From: Prauserella muralis
Lineage (GTDB): Bacteria > Actinomycetota > Actinomycetes > Mycobacteriales > Pseudonocardiaceae
DNA: 64,000 nucleotides
Reading direction: 5' to 3'
Assembly: GCF_003202285.1 (NCBI RefSeq)
Contig: NZ_MASW01000002.1
Coordinates: 868,001 to 932,000, forward strand
How positions within the stretch are numbered: the stretch's first letter is position 1; each line of letters begins with the position of its first letter. The notes below the pieces were generated by a model, which saw only the letters and a program-made list of their open reading frames with translations, did not search any database and was not told the origin of the DNA. A program made the translations under genes and the position numbers. Below are positions 44,368 to 52,455 of the stretch, piece by piece.

Positions 44368-45243
44368 TCAGCCCCAGCCGATACCGAACCTGCCGGGTCC
44401 GAAGTCCACCGCGACGGCGTGGGCGGTGCCGTCCTCGCCGATGCGCAGTTCGCGGGTCTCGGGCTGCGGGGAATCCTCCGCGCGCGCGTACTGCCAGCAC
44501 CGCTGCGGTACCGAATCGGGCTCGAAATGCACTTCCAGCAGATATTCCGGAATGGGTTGCCGGAACTGCCGGCAATGGGTTCTCGCCTCGTCCTGCGCGC
44601 CGGAATGGTCGTAGGTCAGCGAGTATTCGGCCAGGTGGGTCTCGCCGCTGCCGAGGCACCGGCCGAACAACAGCTCCGCCAGCACGACGCCCCGTTCGGT
44701 GTCGGCCTCGACCCGGCCGAGCGAGCAGTTGCGCAGGGCCCGCACGGCGGGCGGGGGCGCGCCGTTGTGCGGGTAGGTGAGCAGCCAGCGGTCCGCGCCG
44801 TCGGCTCCGGCGCGGAAGACGGCCTTGGCGGTGACCGTGTGCACCGTGCCGCCGTCGCCCACGGTGCAGCGGTCGTGCAGGCCCACCAGGGCCGCCGCGG
44901 GGCCGCTGTCCAGCGTCAGCGGCTGCTCGGCGCCGTCGGCCCTCCTGCGCGACGACGTGCCGCGGGGGCGGGGCGGTGCCAGCAGGCTGAGCAGTGCCCC
45001 CGCGGGCACCTCCAGGATCTCCTCCAGCACGCGCACCGCCGAAATGGAGCTCTGCCGTTCCGGCTGGCGTTTTCCCGACTGCCAGTAACTGAGCGCGGTG
45101 ACGCTCACGGAAATGCCACGTTCCTGCAACCGTGCCTGAATGCGGTCGAGACCGAGCCCGCTGCCGGAAATGGCTTGCCGCAGCGCGGCCGAAAACGCGG
45201 TGCCGCTCATGTCCAGGCTCGCCCCCCGACGACGCATGCCCAT
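44368..45243 (-). CDS. XRE-like helix-turn-helix regulator
   Basis: 291 aa from ATG 45243; ATGs at 45237 and 45210 are alternatives, and the 45210 start gives MSGTAFSAALRQAI. Residues 15-65 form an XRE-type HTH (RIQARLQERGISVSVTALSYW, in parts: RLQERGISVSVTALSYW). The C-terminal part is beta-rich with no recognised effector domain. Close relatives are common orphan regulators in actinomycetes. It is divergent from the secreted subtilisin across about 190 nt and may control it. Confidence 0.75.
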   Translation of the reverse strand: MGMRRRGASLDMSGTAFSAALRQAISGSGLGLDRIQARLQERGISVSVTALSYWQSGKRQPERQSSISAVRVLEEILEVPAGALLSLLAPPRPRGTSSRRRADGAEQPLTLDSGPAAALVGLHDRCTVGDGGTVHTVTAKAVFRAGADGADRWLLTYPHNGAPPPAVRALRNCSLGRVEADTERGVVLAELLFGRCLGSGETHLAEYSLTYDHSGAQDEARTHCRQFRQPIPEYLLEVHFEPDSVPQRCWQYARAEDSPQPETRELRIGEDGTAHAVAVDFGPGRFGIGWG

Positions 45244-45331
45244 AACGATATGGACAACGTTAGCAGTACTGTGTAACGCGCGTGCGATGGCTGCCGAGCG
45301 TGAGCAAGACCCCGTTCGGTCTACTCTATGT

Positions 45332-45347
45332 TAGGCCAAATGGCCTA
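45332..45347. promoter_or_regulatory. Perfect palindrome TAGGCCAAATGGCCTA upstream of the subtilisin gene
   Basis: Two 7-bp arms (TAGGCCA, TGGCCTA) are separated by AA, 88 nt before the protease start and just after a TCTATG-like -10. It is a strong candidate operator, plausibly for the HTH protein encoded divergently. Confidence 0.5.
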
Positions 45348-45435
45348 CAACTGGTAACTGTGAATCATTGCCCAACTGCATCCCGGTCCCGTTGCATGAC
45401 TGACACGTCAACACTGGGGACGAGGAAGGATGCCG

Positions 45436-46635
45436 ATGGGCAACTCGGGGAAACTTCGCAAGGGCCTCACCGCCGGTGCCGTGGTGGCCGGTGTCACGGG
45501 CGTGGTCGCGGCCGGACTGGGGCCCGCACAGGCCGCGCAGGCCGAGGGACGGATTCTCTCGGCGAACACGCCGAACGCGGTCCAGGACAGCTACATCGTG
45601 GTGCTGAAGCAGAGCAGCCTCACCGCGCAGGTCACGTCCCTGGCCAAGGACCTGGTCGGTGACTACGGCGTGAGCCTGGGCCGCACCTTCGGCAGCGCGC
45701 TCGACGGCTTCTCGATCCGCGCCAGCGAGGCACAGGCCAAGCGGCTGGCCGCCGACACCGACGTGGCCTACGTGGTGCAGAACCAGCGGGTGCACGCGGC
45801 CGACGTGCAGGACGCGCCGCCGTCCTGGGGGCTCGACCGCATCGACCAGCGCGACCTGCCGCTCGACGACGCCTACAACTTCGCGGGCAAGGCCGACAAC
45901 GTCACCGCCTACGTCATCGACACCGGCGTCACCGCCGACCACAGCACCTTCGGCGGCCGGGTGAACGGCGGGTACGACTTCATCGACAACGACGAGGACC
46001 CGGCCGACGAGAACGGGCACGGCACGCACGTCGCGGGCACCATCGGCGGCGAGGAGTACGGCGTCGCGAAGGGTGTGCAGATCGTGCCGGTGCGGGTGCT
46101 CGACGCCAACGGCAGCGGCACCACCGAGCAGGTCGTCGCCGGCATCGACTGGGTGGCGCAGAACGCCAGCGGCCCGTCCGTGGCGAACATGAGCCTCGGC
46201 GGCACCGTCGACGAGGCGCTCGACAACGCCGTGCGCGGCGCCATCGGTGCGGGTGTCACGTTCGGCGTCGCGGCGGGCAACGAGGGCCAGGACGCCGGCA
46301 ACACCTCGCCCGCCAGGGTGACCGAGGCGATCACGGTCGCCGCCAGCGACGACGCCGACGCGCAGGCCGACTTCTCCAACTACGGCGAGGTCGTCGACCT
46401 CTACGCCCCGGGCGTGGACATCACCTCGGCGTGGAACGACGGCGGCGAGAACACCATCAGCGGCACCTCGATGGCCACGCCGCACGTCGTGGGCGCCGCG
46501 GCGCTGTACCTCTCCGCCAACCCGGAGGCCGCGCCCGCGGACGTGGAGTCGGCACTGGTCGAGAAGGCCACGCCGGACAAGATCACCAACCCGAGCCCGG
46601 GCACGCCCAACCGGCTGCTCTACACGGGGGAGTGA
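45436..46635 (+). CDS. Secreted subtilisin-like serine protease (S8)
   Basis: 399 aa; ATG 45436 is better spaced from GAGGAAGG than the ATG six bases earlier. A Sec signal peptide (KLRKGLTAGAVVAGVTGVVAAG, shown as KLRKGLTAGAVV then VTGVVAAG; cleavage after AQA-type site near residue 30) is followed by an inhibitor I9 propeptide (about 45-115). The mature catalytic domain has Asp162 (YVIDTGV), His195 (NGHGTHVAG) and Ser345 (GTSMATPH). It resembles proteinase K/aqualysin-type subtilases. It is monocistronic, with a strong terminator after it. The inhibitor of the SSI family at 61784 could in principle target it or related proteases. Confidence 0.95.
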   Translation: MGNSGKLRKGLTAGAVVAGVTGVVAAGLGPAQAAQAEGRILSANTPNAVQDSYIVVLKQSSLTAQVTSLAKDLVGDYGVSLGRTFGSALDGFSIRASEAQAKRLAADTDVAYVVQNQRVHAADVQDAPPSWGLDRIDQRDLPLDDAYNFAGKADNVTAYVIDTGVTADHSTFGGRVNGGYDFIDNDEDPADENGHGTHVAGTIGGEEYGVAKGVQIVPVRVLDANGSGTTEQVVAGIDWVAQNASGPSVANMSLGGTVDEALDNAVRGAIGAGVTFGVAAGNEGQDAGNTSPARVTEAITVAASDDADAQADFSNYGEVVDLYAPGVDITSAWNDGGENTISGTSMATPHVVGAAALYLSANPEAAPADVESALVEKATPDKITNPSPGTPNRLLYTGE

Positions 46636-46663
46636 CAGGCCCCTCCACTCCCTGGAGGAACAC

Positions 46664-46694
46664 GGTGGCCCGGCGCGGCGCGCGCCGGGCCACC
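46664..46694 (+). terminator. 13-bp stem terminator after the subtilisin gene
   Basis: GGTGGCCCGGCGC (46664-46676) pairs perfectly with 46682-46694 around GGCGC, 28 nt after the protease stop. Strong GC hairpins without U-tracts are common terminators in actinomycetes. Confidence 0.7.
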
Positions 46695-46700
46695 GGCTTG

Positions 46701-46714
46701 TTACCGGACGGTAG
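46701..46714. promoter_or_regulatory. TetR-type operator TTACCGGACGGTAG before the SDR gene
   Basis: TACCG-GA-CGGTA is a perfect dyad of the form often bound by actinobacterial TetR proteins. It lies 11 nt before the SDR ATG, over the probable promoter (TAGGGT-like -10), so the transcript may be leaderless and repressed from this site. The cognate TetR is not adjacent. Confidence 0.45.
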
Positions 46715-46724
46715 GGTGTCGCCC

Positions 46725-47471
46725 ATGCGGACGAACATCCTGATCACCGGCGCGAGCTCGGGCCTCGGCGAGGGCATGGCCCGGCGGTTCGCCGCCGAGG
46801 GTCGCAACCTCGCCCTGTGCGCCCGCCGCACCGACCGGCTCGACGCGCTCGCCGCCGAGCTCACCGAGCGGCATCCCGGCATCCGGGTGCTCACCCGTGA
46901 ACTCGACGTCAACGACCACGACCGGGTCTTCACGGTGTTCGGCGAGTTCCGCGCCGAGCTGGGCACGCTCGACCGCGTGGTCGTCAACGCGGGCCTCGGC
47001 AAGGGACAGCCGGTGGGCACCGGCTACTTCCGGGCGAACAGGCAGACGGTCGAGACCAACCTCGTCGCCGCGCTCGCCCAGTGCGAGGCGGCGATGGAGA
47101 TCTTCCGCGAGCAGAACGCCGGGCACCTCGTGCTCGTGTCGTCGTTCAGCGCGCTGCGCGGAATGCCCCGCAACCTCACCGCGTACGCCGCGTCCAAGGC
47201 GGGCGCGGCGGCGCTCGCCGACGGCATCCGCGCCGACACGCTGCGCACGCCGATCACGGTCACCACCCTGCTGCCCGGCTACATCGAGTCGGAGATGACC
47301 GGCCGAGCGGGCCGCACGCCGCTCATGGCCGGCGCCGAGGCCGGAGCCCGGGCGATGGTGAAGGCGATCGAGCGCGAGCCGGCCCGCGCGTACGTGCCGG
47401 GCCTGCCGTGGGCGCCACTGAGTGTGATCGTGCGCCTGCTGCCCGCGCGCCTGCTGCGCCGATTGGCGTAA
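46725..47471 (+). CDS. Short-chain dehydrogenase/reductase
   Basis: 248 aa classical SDR: cofactor motif TGASSGLGEGMA near residue 8, Arg-Arg after beta-2 (CARRTDRL) indicating NADP(H), NAG near residue 86, and catalytic Tyr/Lys YAASK near residue 153. The C-terminus ends in basic, hydrophobic helices (VIVRLLPARLLRRLA), suggesting membrane association as in DltE/SDR7C-type enzymes. The substrate is unknown. It has no clear Shine-Dalgarno; a leaderless transcript is likely. Confidence 0.87.
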   Translation: MRTNILITGASSGLGEGMARRFAAEGRNLALCARRTDRLDALAAELTERHPGIRVLTRELDVNDHDRVFTVFGEFRAELGTLDRVVVNAGLGKGQPVGTGYFRANRQTVETNLVAALAQCEAAMEIFREQNAGHLVLVSSFSALRGMPRNLTAYAASKAGAAALADGIRADTLRTPITVTTLLPGYIESEMTGRAGRTPLMAGAEAGARAMVKAIEREPARAYVPGLPWAPLSVIVRLLPARLLRRLA

Positions 47472-47499
47472 CCACGTGATGCCGCACACAGCGGAATTG

Positions 47500-47608
47500 T
47501 TGGAGCCGTAATTCCGTGCCCGGTACGCTGACAATGCGTACTTCAAGGGGGACATCCATTTTCACGCACGCGCATTTCCGCGTGCGTTCTTCACGGGGAC
47601 ATGGCTTC
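47500..47608 (+). promoter_or_regulatory. Promoter, 5'-leader hairpin and minimal upstream ORF of the efflux gene
   Basis: TTGGAG (47500-47505), 18-nt spacer and TACGCT (47524-47529) form a promoter. In the leader, ACGCACGCG (47564-47572) pairs perfectly with 47579-47587 around a 6-nt loop. GGGGACAT occurs twice, the second time at the ribosome site. A three-codon frame ATG GCT TCA TGA (47601-47612) ends by overlapping the efflux ATG at 47609. This layout could provide translational or attenuation control. Confidence 0.45.
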
Positions 47609-49147
47609 ATGACAACTTCGCATGCGGCCGGGGCCGACGAGCTTCCGGCGAAGGACAAGCTCGACCGGGGAGTGCTGAAGGTCGCGGGCGTCGTCGTGCT
47701 CGGCGCCATCATGGCGATTCTCGACACGACGGTGGTCAACGTCGCCCTGCAGCAGCTGACCATCGAGTTCCGGACGTCGTTCGACACGATCCAGTGGGTC
47801 GCCACCGGCTACATGCTGGCGCTGGCGACGGTCATCCCGGTGACGGGCTGGGCCTCCGACCGGTTCGGAACCAAACGGCTCTACCTGCTCGCGATCGTGC
47901 TCTTCCTCGTCGGCTCGATGGTCGCGGGCCTGGCGTGGAACATCGAGTCGCTCATCGCCTTCCGGGTGGTGCAGGGGCTCGGCGGCGGCATGCTGATGCC
48001 CGCGGCGATGACGATCCTCACCAAGGCGGCGGGCCCGCAGCGGGTCGGCAGGGTGATGGCGGTGCTCGGCGTGCCGATGCTGCTCGGTCCCATCGCGGGC
48101 CCGATCCTCGGCGGCTGGCTCGTCGACTCGGTGAGCTGGCGCTGGATCTTCTACATCAACGTGCCGATCGGCGCTGTCGCGCTGTTCGCGGCGTGGCGGG
48201 TCCTGCCGAGGGACGAGCCGCAGCCGACGCACCGCTTCGACTTCCCCGGCATGCTCATGCTCTCGCCGGGCCTGGCGCTGCTGATCTACGGCGTGTCCGA
48301 CATCCCCAACGCGGGCGGCATCACCGCCACCAGCGTGTGGCTGCCGATGCTCGCCGGCATCGTGCTCATCGCCGGGTTCGTGGCGCGGGCGTTGCGCATC
48401 GCCAACCCGCTGGTGGAGCTGCGGCTGTTCCGCGACCGGACCTTCTCCATCGCGGCGGCCACCATGTCGCTGTTCGCGGTGGCGTTCTTCGGGGCAATGC
48501 TGCTGCTGCCGACGTACTTCCTGCTGGTGCGGGGCGAATCGGCGCTCGCGGCGGGCCTGTTGCTCGCGCCGCAGGGTCTCGGTGCGATGGTCGCCATGCC
48601 CTTCGCGGGCAGGCTCGCCGACCGCGTCGGCGCGGGCAAGGTGGTGCTGCCGGGCCTGCTGCTGATCGTCGGCGGGCTCGTCATCTTCTCCCAGGTCGCG
48701 GCGGACACGCCGTACTGGGCGCTGCTGACCTCGTTGTTCGTGCTCGGCCTTGGCATGGGCTGCACGATGATGCCGATCATGTCGGCCGCGCTGCAGACGC
48801 TGACCAAAAAGGACGTGGCGCACGCCTCCAGCGCGCTCAACATCATCCAGCAGACGTCGGGCGCCGTCGGCGCCGCGGTCATGTCGATCATCCTGGCCGG
48901 GCTGCTCGCCGGGAAGTTCGGCGTGCCGACGAGCCAGGGTCAGCTCGCCGCCACGGCGGCGCTGCACGATCCGCGCACGCACGACGCGGCCGCGGTGCTG
49001 GCGGCCGACTCCTTCGCCTCGACGTTCGTGTGGTCGCTGGTGCTCGTGGGAGCCTGCGTCATCCCCGCGCTGTTCCTGCCGAAGAAGCCGCCGGTGCCCA
49101 AGGAGGACGGCGACGAGACGCAGGCGCCGCCCGTGCTGGCCCACTGA
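47609..49147 (+). CDS. DHA2-family (EmrB/QacA-type) multidrug efflux transporter
   Basis: 512 aa, 14 predicted helices. Motifs: LDTTVVNVALQQL in helix 1, motif A WASDRFGTKRLYLLAI, and antiporter motif C GVPMLLGPIAGPILGGWLV. It exports drugs or lipophilic metabolites by proton antiport at the cytoplasmic membrane. The start at 47609 follows the common MTTS-type N-terminus. It is convergent with a TetR-family gene, and the last codons of both lie in one inverted repeat. Confidence 0.92.
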   Translation: MTTSHAAGADELPAKDKLDRGVLKVAGVVVLGAIMAILDTTVVNVALQQLTIEFRTSFDTIQWVATGYMLALATVIPVTGWASDRFGTKRLYLLAIVLFLVGSMVAGLAWNIESLIAFRVVQGLGGGMLMPAAMTILTKAAGPQRVGRVMAVLGVPMLLGPIAGPILGGWLVDSVSWRWIFYINVPIGAVALFAAWRVLPRDEPQPTHRFDFPGMLMLSPGLALLIYGVSDIPNAGGITATSVWLPMLAGIVLIAGFVARALRIANPLVELRLFRDRTFSIAAATMSLFAVAFFGAMLLLPTYFLLVRGESALAAGLLLAPQGLGAMVAMPFAGRLADRVGAGKVVLPGLLLIVGGLVIFSQVAADTPYWALLTSLFVLGLGMGCTMMPIMSAALQTLTKKDVAHASSALNIIQQTSGAVGAAVMSIILAGLLAGKFGVPTSQGQLAATAALHDPRTHDAAAVLAADSFASTFVWSLVLVGACVIPALFLPKKPPVPKEDGDETQAPPVLAH

Positions 49148-49200
49148 CCGGCCTGGGTGGCCGACACACCTGCGTGGGCGGCCGGCACAGTGGTCAGTGG
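49141..49200. terminator. Bidirectional terminator spanning two convergent stop codons
   Basis: CCACTGACC (49141-49149) pairs with GGTCAGTGG (49192-49200), and CCGGCC (49148-49153) with GGCCGG (49180-49185). The stem contains the stop codons of both the efflux gene and the TetR gene. The loop holds two degenerate direct copies, CCTGGGTGGCCGACACA and CCTGCGTGGGCGGCCGGCA, a possible fourth repeat family. Confidence 0.6.
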
Positions 49201-49829
49201 GCGGGCGTGCGCACGGCGGCGGGCAGCACCTCGGCGACGAGCGTGCGCAACTGGGTGCTCAGTAGTGTGTGGACCTGCTTGCGGTCGAGCGTGCCCCGCA
49301 CCAGCCACTCCCGCCCCGCGGCCTTGACCATGCCGCCGTAGGCCCGCACGAGCGCGTTGCGCTGCTCGGCGAGCGTGGAGTCCTCCTCGCGCGGGAAGCC
49401 CATCGCCTCCAGCACGCGGTCGGCGGCGGCGCGGTCGGTCTCGTCGACGATGCGCTCGACCTCGGCGTCGCGGCCGATGCCCTCCGGCGTGATCGCCGCG
49501 AGCCACATCTTCTCCTGCCGGACGACCATGTCGAGGAACCAGTCCACGGCGGCGTCGGTGCGCTCCTCCAGCGAGCCCTTCGGCAGGCGCTCGACGGCCA
49601 CCTGCGGCACCGTCAGCGCCCGCTGGACCACGGCCAGGTACAGCTCCCGCTTCGTGCCGAAGTAGTGATTGATGAGCCCTCGCGCGACTCCGGCCCTGGC
49701 TGCGATGTCTGATGTGGACACCTCGGCGTAGGGGCGCTCGCCGAAGAGCTCGGCCGCGCAGACGAAGATCTGCTCCTTGCGCTCGTCCGGCTCCAGCCGT
49801 CGCCACCGTGGCGCCGAGTCCGTGGTCAT
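49194..49829 (-). CDS. TetR-family transcriptional regulator
   Basis: 211 aa from ATG 49829. HTH residues about 15-60 (QIFVCAAELFGERPYAEVST, then IAARAGVARGLINHYFGTKRE). The C-terminal domain is helical and unassigned. It lies 13 nt downstream of choD on the same strand, forming a choD-tetR operon, and probably represses it through the dyad in the choD promoter. It is convergent with the efflux pump, a second possible target. Confidence 0.88.
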   Translation of the reverse strand: MTTDSAPRWRRLEPDERKEQIFVCAAELFGERPYAEVSTSDIAARAGVARGLINHYFGTKRELYLAVVQRALTVPQVAVERLPKGSLEERTDAAVDWFLDMVVRQEKMWLAAITPEGIGRDAEVERIVDETDRAAADRVLEAMGFPREEDSTLAEQRNALVRAYGGMVKAAGREWLVRGTLDRKQVHTLLSTQLRTLVAEVLPAAVRTPAH

Positions 49830-49842
49830 GACGTGCAGTTTC

Positions 49843-51555
49843 TCACGAGGACTCCCGCTCCGCCGGGAAGAGGGGCAACCGCAGCGCGCCGGGCGCGGCG
49901 TCGGGCACCACGGGGTTCTTCGGCGCCACCGGGGTGACCCGCCGGTAGCCCGCCCCGAGCGGGGGCCGGGGGTCGCGCTCACCCCTGTTGGGCCACAGGG
50001 CCATGGCGCGCTCGGCCTGGGCCGTGATGGTCAGTGACGGGTTGACGCCGAGGTTGGCCGTGATGGCCGAGCCGTCCACGACGTGCAGCCCGGGGTGGCC
50101 GTACACCCGCTGGTACGGGTCCACCACGCCGGTCTCCGGCGAGTCGCCGATGGCGCAGCCGCCGATGAAGTGCCCGGTGAGCGGGATGTTGGCGAGGTCG
50201 TTCCAGCCGCCGCCCGCGGTGCCGCCGATCTTGTCCGCCACCCGGCGGGCGACGTCGTGCCCGGCCGGGATCCAGGTCGGGTTGGGCTCGCCGACGCCCT
50301 GCCGGGTGCGCAGCCGCCGCCTGCCCAGCAGCCCGCGCCGGGTGTAGGTGGTGACCGAGTTGTCCAGCGTCTGCATCACCAGCAGCGCGATGGTCTGTTC
50401 CGACCAGTGCCGTGGATCGTGCAACGCGGGCAGTGCCCGCCGGTGCTTCCACATCTGGCGCAGCCCGGCCACCCACCGGGGTGTGCCCGGTACCGGGTCG
50501 GTGAGCACGGCGCCGAGCAGGCCGAGCAGGTTGCTGCCCTTGCCGTAGCGCACCGACTCCACATGGGTCACCTCGTCGGGGTGGATGGAGGAGGTGATGG
50601 ACACGCCGCGGTGGTACTCGGCGCCCGCGCGCGTGGTGCGCGCGGCCAGGATGGCCTCGGAGTTGGTCCTGGCCAGCAGTCCCAGCCGCGGCGAGAGATG
50701 GGGCAGCACTCCCCGGTCGCGCATGCGGTGCAGCAACCGCTGGGTGCCGAGCGCCGCGGCCGAGAAGATCACCTGCTCGGCGGTGAACGTGCCGCGGCGC
50801 CATGGGCGGGAGGTGTGGACGGCGCTCACGGTGTACCCGCCGCCGGGGCGCGGGCGGACCTCGGTGACCGTGGTGAGCGGGTGTACCCGCGCGCCCGCCT
50901 GCTCGGCGAGGTGCAGGTAGTTCTTCACGGTGGTGTTCTTCGCGCCGTGGCGGCAGCCGGTCATGCACGCGCCGCAGTGGGTGCAGGTGCGCCGGGCGGG
51001 TCCGGCGCCGCCGAAGAACGGGTCGGGCACCTCGGTTCCGGGTGCCTGGCCTTCGGCGCCGAAGAACACCCCGACCGGCGTGGGGCGGTAGGTGCGGCCG
51101 ATGCCCATGTCCTCGGCGACCTCGCGCATCACCTCGTCGGCCGGCGTCGTGAGGGGGTAGCGGGTCACGCCGAGCATGCGCTTGGCCTGGTCGTAGTAGG
51201 GCGCCAGCTCCGACTTCCAGTCGGTGATGTGTGACCACTGGCGGTCGGCGAAGAAGGTGTCCGGCGGCTCGTACAGGGTGTTGGCGTAGCCGAGCGAACC
51301 GCCGCCGACACCCGCGCCGGTGAGCACCAGCACGTCCGGCAGCGGCGTGATGCGCAGGATGCCGGTGCAGCCGAGCAGGGGCGCGAAGAGGTAGTCGCGC
51401 ACGCGCCACGACGTCGTCGCGAACTCGTGGTCGGCGAAGCGGCGGCCGGCCTCCAGCACGCCGACGCGGTAGCCCTTCTCCGTCAGCCGCAGGGCGCTGA
51501 CACTGCCGCCGAAGCCGGAGCCGATGACCAGGACGTCGTAGTCGAACCGCGTCAT
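49843..51555 (-). CDS. choD: GMC-type cholesterol oxidase-like oxidoreductase
   Basis: 570 aa, close in length and sequence to mycobacterial ChoD. The FAD motif VLVIGSGFGGSVSALRLTEK is at the N-terminus, then LTGAGVGGGSLGYANTLYEP, the Cys-rich CTHCGACMTGCRHGAKN, and the C-terminal VVDGSAITANLGVNPSLTI. Homologues are annotated as cholesterol oxidases, although the mycobacterial protein's role in sterol breakdown is debated; a related alcohol or lipid substrate is possible. No signal peptide. It is the first gene of an operon with a TetR regulator. Confidence 0.88.
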   Translation of the reverse strand: MTRFDYDVLVIGSGFGGSVSALRLTEKGYRVGVLEAGRRFADHEFATTSWRVRDYLFAPLLGCTGILRITPLPDVLVLTGAGVGGGSLGYANTLYEPPDTFFADRQWSHITDWKSELAPYYDQAKRMLGVTRYPLTTPADEVMREVAEDMGIGRTYRPTPVGVFFGAEGQAPGTEVPDPFFGGAGPARRTCTHCGACMTGCRHGAKNTTVKNYLHLAEQAGARVHPLTTVTEVRPRPGGGYTVSAVHTSRPWRRGTFTAEQVIFSAAALGTQRLLHRMRDRGVLPHLSPRLGLLARTNSEAILAARTTRAGAEYHRGVSITSSIHPDEVTHVESVRYGKGSNLLGLLGAVLTDPVPGTPRWVAGLRQMWKHRRALPALHDPRHWSEQTIALLVMQTLDNSVTTYTRRGLLGRRRLRTRQGVGEPNPTWIPAGHDVARRVADKIGGTAGGGWNDLANIPLTGHFIGGCAIGDSPETGVVDPYQRVYGHPGLHVVDGSAITANLGVNPSLTITAQAERAMALWPNRGERDPRPPLGAGYRRVTPVAPKNPVVPDAAPGALRLPLFPAERESS

Positions 51556-51561
51556 GCGCAC

Positions 51562-51590
51562 ACGGTGCGCCCTTGTTGGCAAGGTGTCAA
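51562..51590 (-). promoter_or_regulatory. choD promoter with TetR-type dyad between -35 and -10
   Basis: On the minus strand, TTGACA (51590-51585, perfect -35) is followed by the dyad CCTTGCCAACAAGG (51584-51571; CCTTG-N4-CAAGG) and a weak -10 CACCGT after 17 nt. A repressor at this dyad would block the polymerase, consistent with the tetR gene directly downstream in the operon. Confidence 0.6.
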
Positions 51591-51681
51591 GAGGCGTCAC
51601 CCGAGGGTAGGGCGAACCCCACCGCGGGCTCGGGTGTCCGCACCGCTGTGCCGGGCCTCGTTTCCGGGTGGGATGAAAGCC

Positions 51682-52452
51682 ATGACAGCACCCCTTTCCA
51701 CCGAGCTCGGCCGCCGTGCGGGCGGCGGGCCCGCCGCCGTCGAGCTTCGTGACGTGAGCAGGCACTACGGCACCAAGCACGATCTGGTCCGGGCGCTCGA
51801 CGGCGTCAGCGTCGCGTTCGCCGAGGGTTCCTGGACCGCCGTCATGGGCCCGTCCGGCTCGGGCAAGTCCACCCTGCTGCACTGCGCGGCCGGGCTGGAG
51901 CGGGTGAGCGGCGGCCAGGTACTGCTCACCGGCGACGACATCACCGCCGCCGACGACGCGGCGCTCACCCGGCTGCGGCGCAGCCGCATCGGCTTCGTCT
52001 TCCAGAGCTTCAACCTCATCGGCTCGCTGACCGCCGAGCAGAACGTCGCGCTACCGCTCAAGCTCGCCGGGCAGCGGGTGCCCGCCAGGCAGGTGCGCCA
52101 GGTGCTGGCGAGCGTCGGGCTCGACGAGCGCCGCAGGCACCGGCCCCGCGAGCTTTCCGGCGGCCAGCAGCAGCGGGTCGCGATCGCCAGGGCGATGGTG
52201 ACCAGGCCGAGCGTGCTCTTCGCCGACGAGCCGACCGGCGCGCTCGACTCCGCCTCCGCCCGCCAGGTGCTGCGCCTCCTGCGCGAGATGGTCGACCGGG
52301 CGGGGCAGACGATCGTGATGGTCACCCACGACCCGGCTGCCGCCGCGAGCGCCGACTCCGTGATGTTCCTTTCCGACGGCCGCATCGTCGACCACGCCGC
52401 CGCGCCGACCGCGGCCGAGGTCGCCGAGCGGCTCGCCCGGCTGGAGGCGTAA
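51682..52452 (+). CDS. MacB/LolD-type ABC transporter ATP-binding protein
   Basis: 256 aa; ATG 51682 chosen, with ATG 51673 three codons upstream an alternative. Walker A GPSGSGKSTLLHCAAG near residue 55, signature LSGGQQQRVAIARAM, Walker B VLFADEPTGALDS, and switch His in VTHDPAAAA. The GALDS Walker B extension and FVFQSFNLIGSLTAEQNV are typical of the MacB/LolD/bacitracin-export group. It pairs with the FtsX-like permease that starts 4 nt after its stop. Confidence 0.92.
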   Translation: MTAPLSTELGRRAGGGPAAVELRDVSRHYGTKHDLVRALDGVSVAFAEGSWTAVMGPSGSGKSTLLHCAAGLERVSGGQVLLTGDDITAADDAALTRLRRSRIGFVFQSFNLIGSLTAEQNVALPLKLAGQRVPARQVRQVLASVGLDERRRHRPRELSGGQQQRVAIARAMVTRPSVLFADEPTGALDSASARQVLRLLREMVDRAGQTIVMVTHDPAAAASADSVMFLSDGRIVDHAAAPTAAEVAERLARLEA

Positions 52453-52455
52453 GCG

